Origin: Novosphingobium sp.
GTDB taxonomy: Bacteria > Pseudomonadota > Alphaproteobacteria > Sphingomonadales > Sphingomonadaceae
Reading direction: 5' to 3'
NCBI GenBank assembly: GCA_030697365.1
Contig: JAUYQH010000032.1
Location: forward strand, 61,813-125,812
Length of the DNA: 64,000 nucleotides
Shown: one piece after another, positions 25,373-34,603 of the stretch
Layout: each line of letters starts with the position of its first letter
Position numbering within the stretch: position 1 is the stretch's first letter
Program-made: the position numbers and the translations under genes
The notes under the pieces: generated by a model
Database searches by the model: none
Told to the model about the DNA's origin: nothing
What the model saw: only the letters and a program-made list of their open reading frames with translations

Positions 25373-27327
25373 CTATTCGCTCAGCAAATGCTTCTCCCAG
25401 AACGCCAGCTGCGCGAGGAAGGCATAATCGGCGTTTTCCTTCTTGGCGAAGCCGTGGCCTTCGTTGGCTGCGACCAGATGCCAGGCCTCGCCCCCGCCCG
25501 CGCGGATCGCGGCGACCATCTGGTCTGCTTCGGACTTGGGTACGCGCGGATCGTTGGCGCCGGTGATCACGAACATCGGCTTTTCGATCTCCTTGACCCG
25601 CGTCAGCGGCGAGATCGCCATCAGCTTGGCGCGCTGCTTGGGATCGCGCTCGTCGCCGTATTCGACCCGGCGCAGGTCGCGGCGATAGGCGTTGGTGTTT
25701 TCGAGGAAGCTGACGAAGTTGCTGATCGCCACGGTGCACTGCGTCGCGCGCAGCTTTGCCTTGAGCTGTACTGCCGCGGCGTAGCACATGTAGCCGCCAT
25801 ACGACCCGCCGGTCAGCCCGACCTTGTCCGCATCGACCCGCGGATTGGCGCGCACCGCATCGAGCATTGCGGCCATGTCGCGAACCGAATCCTCGCGCTT
25901 GAAGGGGCCGTTGTCGAGGCTCACATACTTCTTGCCGTATCCGGTCGAGCCGCGGACGTTGGGATAGAACACCCCGATCCCCAGCTCGTTGAGGAAATAG
26001 TTCGAACGCCCGCGGAACGAGGCGACGGTCTGCCCTTCGGGGCCGCCGTGGACATCGAACAGCAGCGGGCGCTTGCCTGGGAACTTCGCCGGATCGGGCA
26101 AGTAGAGCAGCCCCGAAACGGGCAGTTTATCAAAGCTTTTCAGCGTCACGATCTGCGGCTCGATGTTGACCGCGGGGTCGAGCCCGCCGGTCTCGCTCTG
26201 GGTCCAGCGGGTCAGCGCCATCGTCCCGGGGTCGACCGACCAAACGTCGCTCGCGCTGCGTGCAGAACTCAGCGAGAAGCCGATCTCGCCCCACGGCGCG
26301 ATCTCCAGCCCGCCGATCACCCCTGCGGGCAGCCCATCGACGCTGCGCACCGCACCGCTCGCGGTGTCCATGATCCGCATCCGGTGCGATCCGGCTTCGT
26401 TGACGATGTAGACAATCGTCCTGCCGTCCTCGCTCAGGTCGAAACTGTCGACGTCCCACTTTTCGGTGGTCCTGGGGCTGAACTTGCCCGTCGCCGGATC
26501 GATCGTGCCGAGCCGTTGAAAGTCCGAGCCTTCGTCCGCGGTGAGCCAGATGGTGCCGTCGGGGCCGATCCGCGTGCCGCCGTAGGAGACTTGCGCTCTG
26601 GTGTCGCCGATCGGGGTCATCGTGCCCGAGGCGAGATCGAGGCGATGGAGATCGACGTCCTGCACCGAGATGTAGTTGGCGACATAGGCGGTGGCCTTGT
26701 CGGGCGTGAACCCGGCGATGGCCCAGCCGCCGCCCTTGACCTGGGCGACCATCCGGCCGGTTGAAGGATCGCGCGGGTCCATCACGTAAAGGTCAGAGTC
26801 TGCCCCGGTGCGGCGGGTCGAACTGAACCCCACCAGCTGGCCGTCGCGGCTCCAGGCGTTGCCCGCGTTGCGGCTCTTGCCGTCGGTCAGCAGCGTCAGC
26901 CGCCCGTTGGCCAGGGTATAGAGCTGGTAGTATTCGTCGCCGCCCTGGTCCTTCTGGACCAGCAAGACGTCGCCTTTCTGCGGGGCATAGCCGCCACCGA
27001 CCGGCTCGGCCTCGAAGCTGATCTGGGTCCGCGCGCCCATCGGCGCGGCGACGCGATGAAGCTGGGTGACGTTGGCGAAGCGCGTCTGGATCAGCACCGC
27101 GCGGGTTTGGGATCCCACCCGGCGAACCCGGCGGCGCGCGCTTCGAGATAGGGCCGGACTTTGGCCACCATCGCCAGCGGCAGCGGCGGGACGCCTTCGA
27201 CGGCGAGCGCCGCGGGCTTGGGTGCAAGGGGCGCTTGGGGCGCAAGCGGCGCGGCGGGCGCGTCCTGGGCATGGGCGGGCAGCGCCACGCCGGCGAGCAG
27301 CGCAGTGACGAACAATGTGCGGAGCAT
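25373..27327 (-). pseudogene. S9-family peptidase (prolyl oligopeptidase type), frameshifted
   Basis: Secreted serine peptidase of the acylaminoacyl-peptidase kind. The signal peptide is at 27327 (MLRTLFVTALLAGVALPAHA) and the first about 75 codons read normally to GFAGWDPK, then hit a stop. The protein continues in the -1 frame from TRAVLIQTRFANVTQLHRVA. One extra A in the AAA run at 27106-27108 (minus strand) would restore GWDPKTRAVLIQ. The rest is intact: beta-propeller, then GGSYGGYM with the nucleophile Ser, GANDPRVPKS with Asp and NEGHGFAKKE with His. With a single break and good codons throughout, it is either a very recent mutation or an assembly error in a short A-run. Confidence 0.8.
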
Positions 27328-27396
27328 GACGAAATGCCTTTTTTTAGAAGCGGATGCTGGCAGGCTAGCCAGCCCGCGGTTGTCCCGCAAGACGGC

Positions 27397-29568
27397 TCAC
27401 GTCGGGCGGGGCGCGGGCACTACCAGCGGCGGCCGCTGTCCGGGCGGAACCGGGCGCGGCCGTGGATCGGGCGGCGGCGCACCGCGCCCAGTCGCCTGGT
27501 CGAGGAAATCGTCGCCCGCGGCCTGCGGCGGTCCCGCCGGCACCAGCCCGCCCGGCGCGGGCTCCTCGATCTCGGTGTCGCGCGGGATCGGCGGTTCACC
27601 GGGCAATTCCTGCGGCTGACCCGGATCGATCAGGTTGCCCTGCTCATCGACGTAGAGATAGTCGTCGGGCGCGCCGTAATAGGCTTCCTCGTCTGGTTCG
27701 AGCTGCCATTCGGGCAGCTTGAGCTCGGTGTCGAACTGCTCGACCGGGCGGCGGGCGGTGGCATAGCGCATATAGGCGGCGAAGGCCCGCGCCGGGGCGG
27801 TGCCGCCCTGGAGGCCGGGGACGGCCCTGGCGTCGTCGCGGCCCATCCATACCCCCGTGGTGATCCCGCTCGAAAAGCCCAGGAACCAGCCGTCCTTGTT
27901 CGAGCTGGTAGTGCCGGTTTTTCCCGCGACCGGCCGTCCGATCTGCGCCGCGCGCCCGGTTCCGATATTGACCGCGGTCTGGAGCAGGTCGGTGATCCCC
28001 GCTGCGACGTAACCGGGGACCAGACCCTGCCCGCCCCGCGGCGCGTGCTGGTAAAGCGATTCGCCTTCCAGCGTGGTCACCTTCTTGATCCCGTAAGGCT
28101 CGATCGCCGCGCCCCTGGCCGAGACCGAGGCGAAGGCGCGGACCATGTCGATCACCCGAACGTCCGAGGTGCCCAGCACCATCGACGGCAGCGTGTTGAT
28201 CGGCGTGGTGATCCCGAACCGGCGCGCCATTGCCGCCACGGTGCCGAACCCGACTTCGTTGCCGAGCTGCGCCGCGACGGTGTTCTTGGAATAGGCGAAC
28301 GCGGTGCGGACATCGATCTCGCCCGCATAGGATCCGCCCGAATTGCGCGGGGTCCAGCCGTCGATCGTGACCCTCTCGTCGACCACGCGGTCGCCGGGAG
28401 TATAGCCGGCCTCGAGCGCGGCGAGATAGACGAACAGCTTCCACGCCGATCCGGGCTGGCGCACCGCCTGCGTCGCGCGGTTGTAGTTCGAATTGACGTA
28501 GTCAGTGCCGCCGACCATCGCCAGCACCGCGCCGTCGCGGTCGAGGCTGACCAGCGCGCCTTGCGTGTTGCTCGGGACGTTGGCCGAGATTGCCGCGGTC
28601 GCTGCGCGCTGCATCCCCAGGTCGAGCGTGGTCCACACCTCGATTGGCTCGATATTATCGGGGAGCAGGATGTCGAGCTGGGGCAGCGCCCAGTCGGTAA
28701 AATAGCGCACCGAATCCTGGCGTTCTTCGGGGGCGAGACGGACCGCCGAGAGATCGGCGCTGCGTGCGTCACCCGGGCTGATCTTGCCATTGGCCTGCAT
28801 CGCGGACAACACCACGTTGGCGCGGCGCACCGCCGCGCGGGCGTCGGCGGTGGGCGAAAAGCGCGAGGGCGCCTTGACCAACCCGGCGATGATCGCCGCT
28901 TCCTCGAGGCTGAGCCGGGTTGCGGGGTGGCTGAAGAACTTGCGGCTGGCCGAATCGATGCCATAGGCGCCGCCGCCGAAATAGACCTTGTTGAGATAGA
29001 GCTCGAGGATCTGGTCCTTGGAAAACTTGCTCTCCAGCGCCAGCGCCAGAACCCCTTCGCGCACCTTGCGGGTGAACGAGCGCGAGTTGTTGAGGAAGAT
29101 GTTGCGCGCGAGCTGCTGGGTGATCGTCGAAGTCGCGCGCGCGCCTTCCCGATCGCGCACGCTGACGAACACCGCGCGGGCGAGGCCGAGCGGATCGACC
29201 CCGATGTGCGAGCGGAAGCGGCGGTCCTCGATCGAGATCATCGCATCCTTCATCACCTGAGGGATCTGCGAACTGGGGATCCAGTGGCCATAGCTCGGCC
29301 CCAGCGTGACGATCTCGGTTCCGTCGGCGGCGCGCACCACGATCGTCTGGCCGACCTGGCTGCTCTTGAGCGCGGTGTATCCCGGAAGCGACCGCGCGGT
29401 GACCGCGACCGCCACGCCGAGAAAGATTGTTCCGAGCAGTGCAAAGCCCGCGCCCCACACCACCAGGCGGCGCAACCACAGGCGCCAGCCCTCCGGCGGC
29501 GCCTTGCGTGGCGGAGGCGGAGGTGAACTGCGGCGCGACCCGCGACGCAAGTTGTCCTTACGGGGCAT
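27397..29568 (-). CDS. Class A penicillin-binding protein (PBP1-type)
   Basis: Bifunctional peptidoglycan synthase of 723 residues. A cytoplasmic proline-rich tail and one membrane anchor (about residues 33-57) come first. The GT51 glycosyltransferase follows (MISIEDRRFRSHIGVD; TSTITQQLARNIFL; QILELYLNKVYFG), then the transpeptidase with SxxK in RQPGSAWKLF, SxN in AYSKNTVAAQLG and KTG in VAGKTGTTSSN. The C-terminal about 100 residues form a disordered Pro/Glu-rich tail. It has the PBP1a-like order but is shorter than E. coli PBP1a. It may lie in one minus-strand run with msrB upstream (103-base gap). Confidence 0.94.
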   Translation of the reverse strand: MPRKDNLRRGSRRSSPPPPPRKAPPEGWRLWLRRLVVWGAGFALLGTIFLGVAVAVTARSLPGYTALKSSQVGQTIVVRAADGTEIVTLGPSYGHWIPSSQIPQVMKDAMISIEDRRFRSHIGVDPLGLARAVFVSVRDREGARATSTITQQLARNIFLNNSRSFTRKVREGVLALALESKFSKDQILELYLNKVYFGGGAYGIDSASRKFFSHPATRLSLEEAAIIAGLVKAPSRFSPTADARAAVRRANVVLSAMQANGKISPGDARSADLSAVRLAPEERQDSVRYFTDWALPQLDILLPDNIEPIEVWTTLDLGMQRAATAAISANVPSNTQGALVSLDRDGAVLAMVGGTDYVNSNYNRATQAVRQPGSAWKLFVYLAALEAGYTPGDRVVDERVTIDGWTPRNSGGSYAGEIDVRTAFAYSKNTVAAQLGNEVGFGTVAAMARRFGITTPINTLPSMVLGTSDVRVIDMVRAFASVSARGAAIEPYGIKKVTTLEGESLYQHAPRGGQGLVPGYVAAGITDLLQTAVNIGTGRAAQIGRPVAGKTGTTSSNKDGWFLGFSSGITTGVWMGRDDARAVPGLQGGTAPARAFAAYMRYATARRPVEQFDTELKLPEWQLEPDEEAYYGAPDDYLYVDEQGNLIDPGQPQELPGEPPIPRDTEIEEPAPGGLVPAGPPQAAGDDFLDQATGRGAPPPDPRPRPVPPGQRPPLVVPAPRPT

Positions 29569-29671
29569 GATGTGGCTTGCTTACCCTTCCGCCGGCGATG
29601 GGTTCACGCCGCCGGGCGCGGTGATGCATAGGCGATTTGCAACGCAGGGTTAATAGCCCGCCACTGCAAGC

Positions 29672-30079
29672 CTACCTCGCTGACTTTTCCTCGAAATCGA
29701 GCGCGGCGCTGTTGATGCAATAGCGCAGGCCGCCCTGATCGCGCGGCCCATCGGGAAACACGTGGCCGAGGTGGCCTTCGCACCTGGCGCAGCGCACTTC
29801 GGTGCGGACCATCCCGTGCGATACGTCGCGGATTTCCTCGACCGCTTCGCCCTCGACCGGCGCGGTGTAGCTCGGCCAGCCCGACCCGGAATTGAACTTG
29901 GTCTCGGACGAAAACAGCGGCTCGCCACACCCGGCGCACTTGTACATCCCCGCCGCCTTGTTCTCGTCATAGGCTCCGCCAAAGGCGCGCTCGGTTCCCG
30001 CCTGGCGCAGCACCGCGTACTGTTCGGGGGTCAGCTTCGCCCGCCATTCGGCGTCGGTGAGGGTCACTTTCTCGGTCAT
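29672..30079 (-). CDS. msrB: Peptide-methionine (R)-S-oxide reductase
   Basis: Repairs methionine-R-sulfoxide in proteins; 135 residues, a single MsrB domain. The structural zinc is held by CAGCGEP and CARCEGH. The catalytic Cys is in [12 protein letters not shown]. The family blocks [11 protein letters not shown] and GHVFPDGP are intact. The ATG at 30079 has AGGAG; an in-frame ATG 16 codons upstream adds residues unlike the family. No signal peptide, so it acts in the cytoplasm. Confidence 0.96.
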   Translation of the reverse strand: MTEKVTLTDAEWRAKLTPEQYAVLRQAGTERAFGGAYDENKAAGMYKCAGCGEPLFSSETKFNSGSGWPSYTAPVEGEAVEEIRDVSHGMVRTEVRCARCEGHLGHVFPDGPRDQGGLRYCINSAALDFEEKSAR

Positions 30080-30107
30080 CGCGGTCTCCTTGCGCGCCGA
30101 TATGGGA

Positions 30108-30548
30108 TCAGGGCACCGCATCGACAATGAGCGTCGAGCCGGTGCTGCCGGTGACGGTCAGCCGCGTGCCGGCCGCAGCGTCGGGGCCGTTGGCCAGCCA
30201 TTCGGTATCGCCGCAGCGGACTCGGCCAGTTCCGCCCTCGATCGCTTCGGTCACGGTCACCTGGCGCCCGACCAGCTGCTGGCCGCGCTGGTTGAGCAGG
30301 GGGTCCGCGCTTTGCACCGGATGGCCGCGCAGCCAGCGGCGGCTGGCGAGTACCGATACCACCGAAAGCACTGCGAACAGCACCACCTGCAACGGCAAGC
30401 CGAGCGGGAAGACGAAGCTGAGCAGGCCGACCACGAGCGCCGCGGCGGCGAACCAGATCAGGAACACCCCCGGCACCACCATTTCGGCTATGGCGAGGAC
30501 CAGCCCGAGGACCAGCCAGCTCCACTGCGGATCGAGTCCGTCGAGCAT
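30108..30548 (-). CDS. NfeD-family membrane protein
   Basis: 146-residue short NfeD protein. Two to three membrane segments ([39 protein letters not shown]) precede an OB-fold C-terminal domain ([20 protein letters not shown]). NfeD proteins partner with SPFH proteins and are nearly always encoded beside them. Here it starts 3 bases after the SPFH stop, so a complex with that protein is well supported. The long-form ClpP-like protease domain is absent. Confidence 0.92.
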   Translation of the reverse strand: MLDGLDPQWSWLVLGLVLAIAEMVVPGVFLIWFAAAALVVGLLSFVFPLGLPLQVVLFAVLSVVSVLASRRWLRGHPVQSADPLLNQRGQQLVGRQVTVTEAIEGGTGRVRCGDTEWLANGPDAAAGTRLTVTGSTGSTLIVDAVP

Positions 30549-30551
30549 CGC

Positions 30552-31544
30552 CTATTCCGATCGCGGCAGGCTGGGCGGAACGCTTGCGGACACCTGCGGG
30601 CGCGGCTGGCGCTGCGCGTGCGGGGGCGGCGGCGCTGATCCCGCGGACAGCGCGTCCCGGACCAGCTCGCCCACTCCGCCGAGCGTTCCGATCAGCTGGG
30701 TCGCCTCGATCGGGAACAGGATCGTCTTGGCGTTGGGCGAGCGCGCGAATTCGGCGACAGCCTCGGTGTATTTCTGCGCGACGAAGTAGTTGAGCGCCTG
30801 CGTACCCGATGTGGCGATCGCCTCGGACACCACATGGGTCGCCCGCGCTTCGGCTTCGGCGGCGCGCTCGCGCGCTTCGGCGTCGCGGAACGCGGCTTCG
30901 CGGCGGCCCTCAGCCTGGAGGATCGCGCCCTGCTTCTCGCCCTCTGCGCGCAGGATCTCCGCGGCGCGCAGTCCCTCCGCCTCGAGGATGTTGGCGCGCT
31001 TCTCGCGCTCGGCCTTCATCTGCCGCGCCATCGCGTTGGAGATGTCGGCGGGCGGGCGGATATCCTTGATTTCGATCCGGGTGATCTTGATGCCCCACGG
31101 GGACGTCGCGTGGTCGATCACGTTGAGCAGCTTGGCATTGATCTCGTCGCGCTTCGACAGCGTCTCGTCGAGGTCCATGCTGCCCATCACCGTGCGCAAG
31201 TTGGTGGTCGTCAGCTGCATGATCGCGACCACCAGGTTGGAGACCTCGTAGGCCGCCTTGCCTGCATCGAGCACCTGAAAGAAGACCACCGCATCGACCC
31301 CGACCATCGCGTTGTCGCGGGTGATGATCTCCTGCCCGGGGATGTCGAGCACTTGTTCCATCACGTTGATCTTCTGCCCGACGCGATCGACGAACGGGAT
31401 GATCAGGTGCAGCCCGGGGTGGGCGGCAAGGGTGAACTTGCCCAGCCGCTCGATGGTGTAGACGTGCCCCTGACGGACCACGCGCACTCCCATCAGCAGG
31501 AACACGATCACCAGCACCACCAGCGCAATTAGAAATCCGCCCAC
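30552..31544 (-). CDS. SPFH/Band 7 protein (stomatin/QmcA-like)
   Basis: Membrane scaffold protein of 330 residues. An N-terminal anchor (MGGFLIALVVLVIVFLLMG) leads to the SPFH domain (HPGLHLIIPFVDRVGQKINV; MEQVLDIPGQEIITRDNAMV). A long Ala/Glu coiled coil (REKRANILEAEGLRAAEI) and a Pro-rich tail follow. The start is GTG at 31544 with GGGGAG upstream. With NfeD it forms the common NfeD-SPFH pair linked to membrane microdomains and envelope stress. It is separate from the HflK-HflC pair, giving two SPFH systems in the window. Confidence 0.95.
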   Translation of the reverse strand: MGGFLIALVVLVIVFLLMGVRVVRQGHVYTIERLGKFTLAAHPGLHLIIPFVDRVGQKINVMEQVLDIPGQEIITRDNAMVGVDAVVFFQVLDAGKAAYEVSNLVVAIMQLTTTNLRTVMGSMDLDETLSKRDEINAKLLNVIDHATSPWGIKITRIEIKDIRPPADISNAMARQMKAEREKRANILEAEGLRAAEILRAEGEKQGAILQAEGRREAAFRDAEARERAAEAEARATHVVSEAIATSGTQALNYFVAQKYTEAVAEFARSPNAKTILFPIEATQLIGTLGGVGELVRDALSAGSAPPPPHAQRQPRPQVSASVPPSLPRSE

Positions 31545-31606
31545 GTCACACTCCCCGATTAGACCGGGGTGAGTCTACCGGTTCGCACGCAGGGGAAAAG
31601 CGGAAT

Positions 31607-32317
31607 CTAGTAGTGCGTCTTCGCGTCGGGCTTGGCGAAGTCGTAGCAGGTCTGGAGATCGTACTTTTCGACCCCGGGGCCGCTGGCGAGGACTTCGTTG
31701 AGCATCCGGTCGTGATCTTCGGCGACGCTCTTGTCGATCTGGTCTCCGGTCAGCCCTGTGGCTCCCAGCGCCTTGCGCTGGCGCGATTCGACCACCGCCG
31801 AGAGGATCTTCAGGTCGCGCGCCTCGGCTCCGTCCAGGCCCTTGCGGGCGGACACTTCCTCGGAGGCGAGCGACAGGATCGCGGTGCATTGGGCAAGCGT
31901 CGGCTTGGTCAGCGGCGGCACCTCGGCGTCGAGCCGCGGCAGGCAGGGGCCGATGGTGCGCGCCAGCGTGCCCTGCGGATCGCCGGTCGCCGCGGCCAGC
32001 TTCTGCAACCGCTCGACCTCGCTTTCGAGCAACACTTTCACCGCCTCGCGGCTGGCGCCCGTCTTGTCCATCGTCTGCGCGCCGAACCGCACGAAGTATT
32101 CGCGCCCGCGCACCTTGAGCGGAGGATAGGCGAGCGCGCCCTCGTACCCGCGCGCCTGGTCCGAGGCGACGATCGCGAACACCGCCGAACAGGTCAGCCG
32201 CGCTTTCTGGTCGGCATCGAGTTCGGGGAGCTTGGGCAGAGCGACCGGAGCCGGCTGGGCACCGAGCGGGGCGGCGAGGAGCGCGGCGAGCGCCGCGATG
32301 ACGGTGATGCGGATCAT
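31607..32317 (-). CDS. Secreted hypothetical protein, four cysteines
   Basis: 236 residues with a signal peptide (MIRITVIAALAALLAAPLGA). The mature part is helical and has four cysteines (Cys43, Cys125, Cys144, Cys224) that could form two disulfides in the periplasm. It includes LKVRGREYFVRFGAQ and a C-terminal LQTCYDFAKPDA. No family is recognised. A strong terminator separates it from the next minus-strand gene upstream, so it should have its own promoter in 32318-32353 or beyond. It ends 62 bases before the SPFH gene on the same strand. Confidence 0.8.
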   Translation of the reverse strand: MIRITVIAALAALLAAPLGAQPAPVALPKLPELDADQKARLTCSAVFAIVASDQARGYEGALAYPPLKVRGREYFVRFGAQTMDKTGASREAVKVLLESEVERLQKLAAATGDPQGTLARTIGPCLPRLDAEVPPLTKPTLAQCTAILSLASEEVSARKGLDGAEARDLKILSAVVESRQRKALGATGLTGDQIDKSVAEDHDRMLNEVLASGPGVEKYDLQTCYDFAKPDAKTHY

Positions 32318-32353
32318 CGTGCCCGTATAAGGGGCGCGGGCTGCCCGGTCATG

Positions 32354-32396
32354 AACAAAAAGAAAGGCCGCGAGCGAGCATCGGCTCGCCGCGGCC
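32354..32396 (-). terminator. Intrinsic terminator of the small secreted protein gene
   Basis: On the minus strand GGCCGCGGCGAGCC and GCTCGCTCGCGGCC form a long stem with small bulges (32366-32396), followed by the U-rich TTTCTTTTTGTT (32365-32354). It lies 55 bases after the stop at 32451. Confidence 0.9.
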
Positions 32397-32450
32397 CCGG
32401 GAGGAGGCGCGCCCGGGGGCAGGGGTCGAAGCCGGACGCGCGGGAGTGGG

Positions 32451-32822
32451 TTAGCGCCGGGCGACGGCCGAAGTCTTTTCGCCGTTGCACTTGGCCAGGC
32501 CTTCGGCATCGAGCGTTTCGCCCCTGGCGGTAAAGCTCGCGACTTCGCCCAGCTTGCGGGCGAGGCGGGCGCAGACGATTTCGGCGCGCGACGTGCCCTG
32601 GCTGCCGCGGCAGGTGTCGCCCTGGCACTTCCAGGCCACGCCGTTCTGGATTTCGGTCCGTGCGCCGTCCAGCGGAGCAGCGAGCTGAACCTGGTAGAAT
32701 GCGGTGCCAGCGGCCTGGGCCGGACTGATGGTCGCACCGAAGCTCAGCGCGGTGCCGAAGAACGCGGCGGCGACGAAGGCGAGCTTGCTGAGCGAAGAGC
32801 GCGAAGCTTGCGTAGCGGTCAT
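32451..32822 (-). CDS. Small secreted protein, resembles CC_3452 family
   Basis: 123 residues with a signal peptide (LSKLAFVAAAFFGTALSFGA, cleavage after AQA). The pattern FYQVQLAAPLDGARTEIQNG, WKCQGDTCRG, ARLARKLGEVASFTA and LAKCNGEKTSA matches, from memory, the small alphaproteobacterial family called CC_3452, of unknown function. Four cysteines probably form disulfides in the periplasm. It is divergent from the HxlR-type regulator across 175 bases, which could therefore control both genes. Confidence 0.75.
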   Translation of the reverse strand: MTATQASRSSLSKLAFVAAAFFGTALSFGATISPAQAAGTAFYQVQLAAPLDGARTEIQNGVAWKCQGDTCRGSQGTSRAEIVCARLARKLGEVASFTARGETLDAEGLAKCNGEKTSAVARR

Positions 32823-32900
32823 GATCGATTTCCCTTCCGATATCGTGCCGGAAAGCCTGGGGAGGAATTTCCGTTGCGAATCGCTACCTATCGCAATAGG

Positions 32901-32938
32901 TTGCAGGTTGCAACTAAAAATTTATTATGGTCCGGACC
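32901..32938 (+). promoter_or_regulatory. Promoter with two palindromes upstream of the HxlR regulator
   Basis: TTGCAG (32901-32906), 16 bases, then TATTAT (32923-32928) is a good sigma-70-like pair in an AT-rich island. The palindrome GTTGCAAC (32907-32914) lies in the spacer and GGTCCGGACC (32929-32938) directly follows the -10, where a repressor could sit. The ATG is 60 bases further on. Confidence 0.5.
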
Positions 32939-32997
32939 GATTATTTTTTGGGAGTTGCGCGCGTTCTGGGGTAATCCGGGGGCAGAGAGGACTACCG

Positions 32998-33489
32998 ATG
33001 GGCAAACTGCGCGAGCCGTTGAACGAGATTGCCGCCTGTGGCCTGCCGTCCGCGCTCGAAGTGATGGGCGAACGCTGGTCGTTCATGATCCTGCGCGCGG
33101 CGTTCAACAAAGTCCGCCATTTCGAGGAATTCCTCGAAACGCTCGGTATCGCTCGCAACATCCTGTCCAATCGCCTCTCGCGGCTGGTCGATCACGGCAT
33201 CCTCAAGCGCGAGCACTGCGCCGACGACCGGCGGCGCATCGAATACCGCCTGACCGACAAGGGCCACGACCTGCTCCCGGCGATGCTCGCGCTGCGCCAG
33301 TGGGGCGAGAAGTGGGAGCTGGGCTGCACCGCCGATCCGGTGCTGTGCGACGATCGCGACGGCCGCCCGATCGCCCCGATCGGCATCCACGCCGCGGATG
33401 GCCGCGCGATCGGCCCCCATGAGCTGACATGGCGCACCTTGGACGAAGTCGCGGCAGATGACCGGCGGGCGAAAATAGCGGCGGCCTGA
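32998..33489 (+). CDS. HxlR-family winged-helix transcriptional regulator
   Basis: 163-residue MarR-like DNA-binding protein. The HxlR core is clear: CGLPSALEVMGERWSFMILR, then FEEFLETLGIARNILSNRL (recognition helix), then LVDHGILKRE and the wing RRRIEYRLTDKG. HxlR regulators often sense thiol-reactive or electrophilic compounds through an N-terminal cysteine; Cys14 is in that position. The C-terminal 50 residues hold another Cys pair (ELGCTADPVLCDDRD). Likely autoregulated through the palindromes upstream. Confidence 0.92.
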   Translation: MGKLREPLNEIAACGLPSALEVMGERWSFMILRAAFNKVRHFEEFLETLGIARNILSNRLSRLVDHGILKREHCADDRRRIEYRLTDKGHDLLPAMLALRQWGEKWELGCTADPVLCDDRDGRPIAPIGIHAADGRAIGPHELTWRTLDEVAADDRRAKIAAA

Positions 33490-33512
33490 GCGCTCTCCAC
33501 CAGGGCAGCCAA

Positions 33513-33533
33513 GCCCCGTGTCAAGCACGGGGC
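33513..33533. repeat. Short perfect palindrome, possible dispersed repeat
   Basis: GCCCCGTG (33513-33520) and CACGGGGC (33526-33533) form a perfect 8-bp stem with loop TCAAG. It may end the HxlR transcript (a TTTT lies ten bases on) or be a dispersed palindromic element. Confidence 0.45.
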
Positions 33534-33631
33534 GACGGCAAGTTTTGGGGTGGAAGGCGGACTTGGGCGAACTGGCACGAAACGCGTTGCCGGTGTTATG
33601 GAAGGAACAGCAAGATCAAGAGGAGGGACTT

Positions 33632-34144
33632 ATGACGAGATCGCTATTGCTACTTTCTCTCACAGCGCTGCTACTGTCCGCGTGCCAGGCAGGCGAGAAG
33701 TCCGGAAACAACATCGCCGAAGGGAATGCTGGCGCCGCTGTCAACGCTGGCGCGGATGAGCAGGCAATCCGCGGGCAAGTCGATCGTTGGCTTCAGCTCA
33801 TTAAAGCCAAGGATGCTGCCCGGATTGCGGCACTATACGCCGAGGACGGCGCGGTGATGCCACCCAATGCGCCAATCGGCAAAGGACGCGCGGCGATCCA
33901 GCAAACTTGGGCAACGATGATGCAGACGCCCGGCTTCGATCTGACCTTCGTTCCGGAGCAGATAATTGTGTCATCGTCGGGTGACATGGCGCTCGATCGA
34001 GGGACGTATAGGCTAGCGTTTGCGCCCAACGGCACCGCGCAGACCGACACGGGTAAGTACGTGGTCGTCTGGCGGAAGATCGGCAGCGAGTGGAAAGCCG
34101 CAGCGGACATCTTCAACAGTGATCTGCCAGCTAGCGGAGGTTAG
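33632..34144 (+). CDS. Lipoprotein with NTF2-like (SnoaL/DUF4440) domain
   Basis: 170 residues. A lipoprotein signal ends in the lipobox LSACQ (MTRSLLLLSLTALLLSAC), so the mature protein should be lipid-anchored. Residues about 42-165 have the cone-shaped NTF2-like pattern: IRGQVDRWLQLIKAKDAARI, ALYAEDGAVMPPNAP, MALDRGTYRLAF, KYVVVWRKIGSEWKAAADIF. Such domains bind small ligands or act as enzymes; which applies cannot be told. The ATG follows GAGGAGGG. Local GC content is lower than in the neighbours. Confidence 0.85.
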   Translation: MTRSLLLLSLTALLLSACQAGEKSGNNIAEGNAGAAVNAGADEQAIRGQVDRWLQLIKAKDAARIAALYAEDGAVMPPNAPIGKGRAAIQQTWATMMQTPGFDLTFVPEQIIVSSSGDMALDRGTYRLAFAPNGTAQTDTGKYVVVWRKIGSEWKAAADIFNSDLPASGG

Positions 34145-34603
34145 GGTGGCCGCGGGCGCCGCGTCGTCACCAGACGCCCCTTCGTCGTAAGCTACGCGTC
34201 GCCATCCGGAATGGGTCTGAATGCGAACGCCGGTGGTAACCCGCCCGTCCGCAAACCGGTTTCCTACATCGCACTTTTCTGCGCTAAGTTCGGCGATGAA
34301 GACCTACGCCCTCCGTCAGGCCGCGCGCCGCATGCGCATCCGCGCGTTTCTCCCCGTCTCCTTGCACTCCCCATCCGGCGGTTGCGGAAGGTCACGGCCG
34401 AGGCGCGCGTTGGAGGGCCTGTTCAAGCTGGCAAGCTGGCGCGGCAAGGACGTCGCGACCGCCCGGAAAGCCGATAATTCCGCGCTTCCGGCCTGCTCGG
34501 GCAGTTCGATAGAGCAGGGCGCAGTCCCGGCGAGGGGCGGCGAAAGTCACAGAGTTTCGCCGGTCGTTTTGCGGTCCATCGAGGTGCCGAACCAGTGATG
34601 TGC
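34145..34603. other. Gene-free stretch of about 460 bases
   Basis: No frame here has a recognisable product; the open frames are Arg- and Ser-rich and look like noise. Composition is less GC-skewed by codon position than in real genes around it. A 7-bp stem, GGCGAAA (34539-34545) / TTTCGCC (34555-34561), followed by ggtcgtttt, is the only structure seen. It may be a decayed gene. Confidence 0.5.

Noticed and set aside
27095..27120. Programmed -1 frameshift in the S9 peptidase
   Set aside because: CCCAAAC is present but phased as CCC AAA C rather than C CCA AAC, and no downstream stimulatory structure was evident. A one-base loss explains it more simply.
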